A stretch of 64,000 nt of DNA from an uncultured Campylobacter sp. GTDB taxonomy: Bacteria > Campylobacterota > Campylobacteria > Campylobacterales > Campylobacteraceae. This document shows positions 62,531 through 64,000 of this stretch, in pieces. The position numbers were made by a program, and so were the translations under genes. The notes under the pieces were generated by a model. That model had not been told where the DNA came from and ran no database searches. It saw nothing but the letters and a program-made list of their open reading frames with translations. Where the stretch lies: NCBI RefSeq assembly GCF_938030145.1, contig NZ_CALHGM010000034.1, positions 1 to 64,000 of the forward strand, given 5' to 3'. The stretch's first letter is position 1. Each line of letters opens with the position of its first letter.

Positions 62531-64000
62531 CTACATCATTCCGCCCATGCCACCCATTCCGCCCATATCAGGCATTGGAGGCATTGCAGGTTTCTCCTCT
62601 TTGATCTCGCTTACGGTCGCTTCGGTCGTTAGAAGTAGGCTTGCGACGGATACCGCGTTTTGAAGCGCGATGCGCTCGACCTTCACAGGATCGATGATGC
62701 CCGCTTCAAACATATTGACGTACTCGCCGTTTGCGGCGTTGAAGCCGAATTTTTTATCTGAGCCTTGCTCGACCTTATTAGCTACGACGCCTGCGTCAAA
62801 TCCCGCATTTTCGGCGATCTGGCGAAGCGGAGCGAAAAGCGCGCGCTTAACGATGTTTGCGCCGATAAGCTCGTCGCCGCTTAGAGCTAGTTTTACGCTA
62901 AGTCCCGCTCTGATTAGAGCAGCGCCGCCGCCGATTACGATACCCTCGTCTACGGCTGCTTTAGTTGCGTTTAGAGCGTCGTCCACGCGATCTTTTTTCT
63001 CTTTCATCTCGGTTTCGGTCGCAGCGCCCACCTTGATGACCGCGACGCCGCCGCTAAGCTTAGCCATGCGCTCTTGAAGCTTCTCTTTATCGTAATCGCT
63101 CGTAGTCTCGGCGATCTGAGCCTTGATCTGCAAAACGCGCGCGTCGATATCTTTTTTCTTGCCCGCGCCGCCTACGATAGTGGTGTTGTCTTTGTCGATC
63201 ACGATGCGCTCGGCTTGTCCAAGATCGGCCATAGAAGCACTTTCTAGCGTTCTGCCAAGCTCCTCGCTGATGACGGTACCGCCCGTTAAAATTGCAATAT
63301 CTTCAAGCATCGCCTTTCTGCGATCGCCAAATCCAGGGGCTTTGACCGCAGAGATGTTTAGCACGCCGCGAAGTTTATTTACGACTAAAGTCGCAAGTGC
63401 CTCGCCCTCGATATCCTCGGCGATGATTAGAAGCGGTTTGCCGCTTTTTTGAACCTGCTCCAAAACCGGTAATAGGTCTTTTAAATTTGTAATTTTTTTG
63501 TCAAATAGAAGTACTAGCGGCGAGCTTAGCTCAACTAGCATTTTCTCGGCATTTGTAATGAAATATGGGCTTAGATAGCCGCGGTCAAACTGCATTCCCT
63601 CGACTACGTTTAACTCATCATTGATCGATTTTGCTTCTTCAACGGTGATGACGCCGTCTTTACCGACCTTCTCCATCGCATCTGCGATCAGATCGCCCAC
63701 CGCGCTGTCGTTATTAGCAGAGATAGTAGCAACCTGAGCGATCTCTTTTTTGCCGCTTACTTTTTTAGATGATTTTTTTAGCTCCTCGATAACCGCAGCG
63801 CTAAATTTATCCATACCGCGTTTAACCTCGATCGGATTTGCGCCCGCAGTTACGTTGCGTAGGCCCTCTTTAAAAATCGCGTGAGCTAGCACGGTTGCTG
63901 TAGTAGTGCCGTCGCCTGCCTGATCGTTAGTTTTACTCGCTACTTCGCGCACCAAAGAAGCACCCATATTCTCGAGCGTATCTTTTAGCTCGATCTCTTT
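62531..64000 (-). CDS. groL: Chaperonin GroEL, N-terminus cut by window edge
   Basis: Fourteen-subunit ATP-driven folding chaperonin. The reading is open to position 64000, where it reads KEIELKDTLEN before the internal Met at 63967, so roughly 50 residues lie outside. Family motifs are intact: QAGDGTTTATVLA, AVKAPGFGDRRKAMLEDIA, and the C-terminal Gly-Met tail (MGGMGGMGGMM). No upstream groES is visible. The final stretch adds PPMPDMGG, typical of the family. Confidence 0.97.
   Translation of the reverse strand, partial: KEIELKDTLENMGASLVREVASKTNDQAGDGTTTATVLAHAIFKEGLRNVTAGANPIEVKRGMDKFSAAVIEELKKSSKKVSGKKEIAQVATISANNDSAVGDLIADAMEKVGKDGVITVEEAKSINDELNVVEGMQFDRGYLSPYFITNAEKMLVELSSPLVLLFDKKITNLKDLLPVLEQVQKSGKPLLIIAEDIEGEALATLVVNKLRGVLNISAVKAPGFGDRRKAMLEDIAILTGGTVISEELGRTLESASMADLGQAERIVIDKDNTTIVGGAGKKKDIDARVLQIKAQIAETTSDYDKEKLQERMAKLSGGVAVIKVGAATETEMKEKKDRVDDALNATKAAVDEGIVIGGGAALIRAGLSVKLALSGDELIGANIVKRALFAPLRQIAENAGFDAGVVANKVEQGSDKKFGFNAANGEYVNMFEAGIIDPVKVERIALQNAVSVASLLLTTEATVSEIKEEKPAMPPMPDMGGMGGMGGMM

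Overview
The window looks like chromosome of a Campylobacter from the moderate-GC oral group (C. gracilis, rectus, showae, curvus type). Three things suggest this. The futalosine menaquinone enzymes MqnE and MqnL are present. The gene blocks aroB-mscS-mtaB-FtsH-like, glmS/mqnE/NCS2/phosphoribosyltransferase and rlpA-mltD-tatD are ones I recall from Campylobacter and Helicobacter. Most genes are moderately GC-rich, yet the DNA is studded with AAATTT-type words. The species call is inference; no rRNA, tRNA, phage, insertion sequence or CRISPR array was seen.

Layout. 1-7509: a non-coding end, a solitary metI, then a minus-strand unit metG / Ala-Lys-rich protein / MurF-N-like protein / mqnL. 7555-12483: a pseudopilin, a GT39-like membrane protein, then purine phosphoribosyltransferase, NCS2 purine permease and mqnE, divergent from glmS (12625) and a membrane protein. 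16329-18151: tgt and an excalibur-type secreted protein. 18340-23069: seven tightly packed minus-strand genes, the most interesting part of the window: an HMA_2 protein, a degenerate ferritin-like protein, two YtxH-like single-pass proteins, a MamC-like two-helix glycine-rich protein, a P1B-type ATPase whose CPC motif reads YSC, and a small basic two-helix protein. The composition resembles ferrosome or magnetosome membrane-organelle gene sets. 23135-30880: mogA, a protease-dead FtsH homologue, mtaB, mscS, aroB and a TrkA-domain protein.

31169-33422: a TonB-dependent siderophore receptor broken by one extra base in an A5 run. 33649-35460: a YihY membrane protein and a small accessory islet (a hypothetical gene behind two palindromic operator-like sites, and an orphan VbhA-like antitoxin). 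35697-40782: rlpA, mltD-like, tatD, recN, nadK. 40880-44365: aspS, adk, a BOF protein, ppa. 44940-47930: a large TbpA/Hb-type TonB receptor with a candidate iron-responsive promoter. 48392-53780: four Sel1/Hcp-like cysteine-rich exported proteins around ppk. 53999-58214: a low-complexity membrane protein and a DnaB with a disordered tail containing a 21-bp tandem repeat. 59177-64000: ispG, a low-complexity secreted protein, and groL cut by the window edge.

Themes: iron acquisition and handling (two TonB receptors, the ATPase cluster), menaquinone synthesis, envelope and peptidoglycan remodelling, and DNA rich in RAATTY words, the motif tied to methylation-dependent DNA uptake in C. jejuni.
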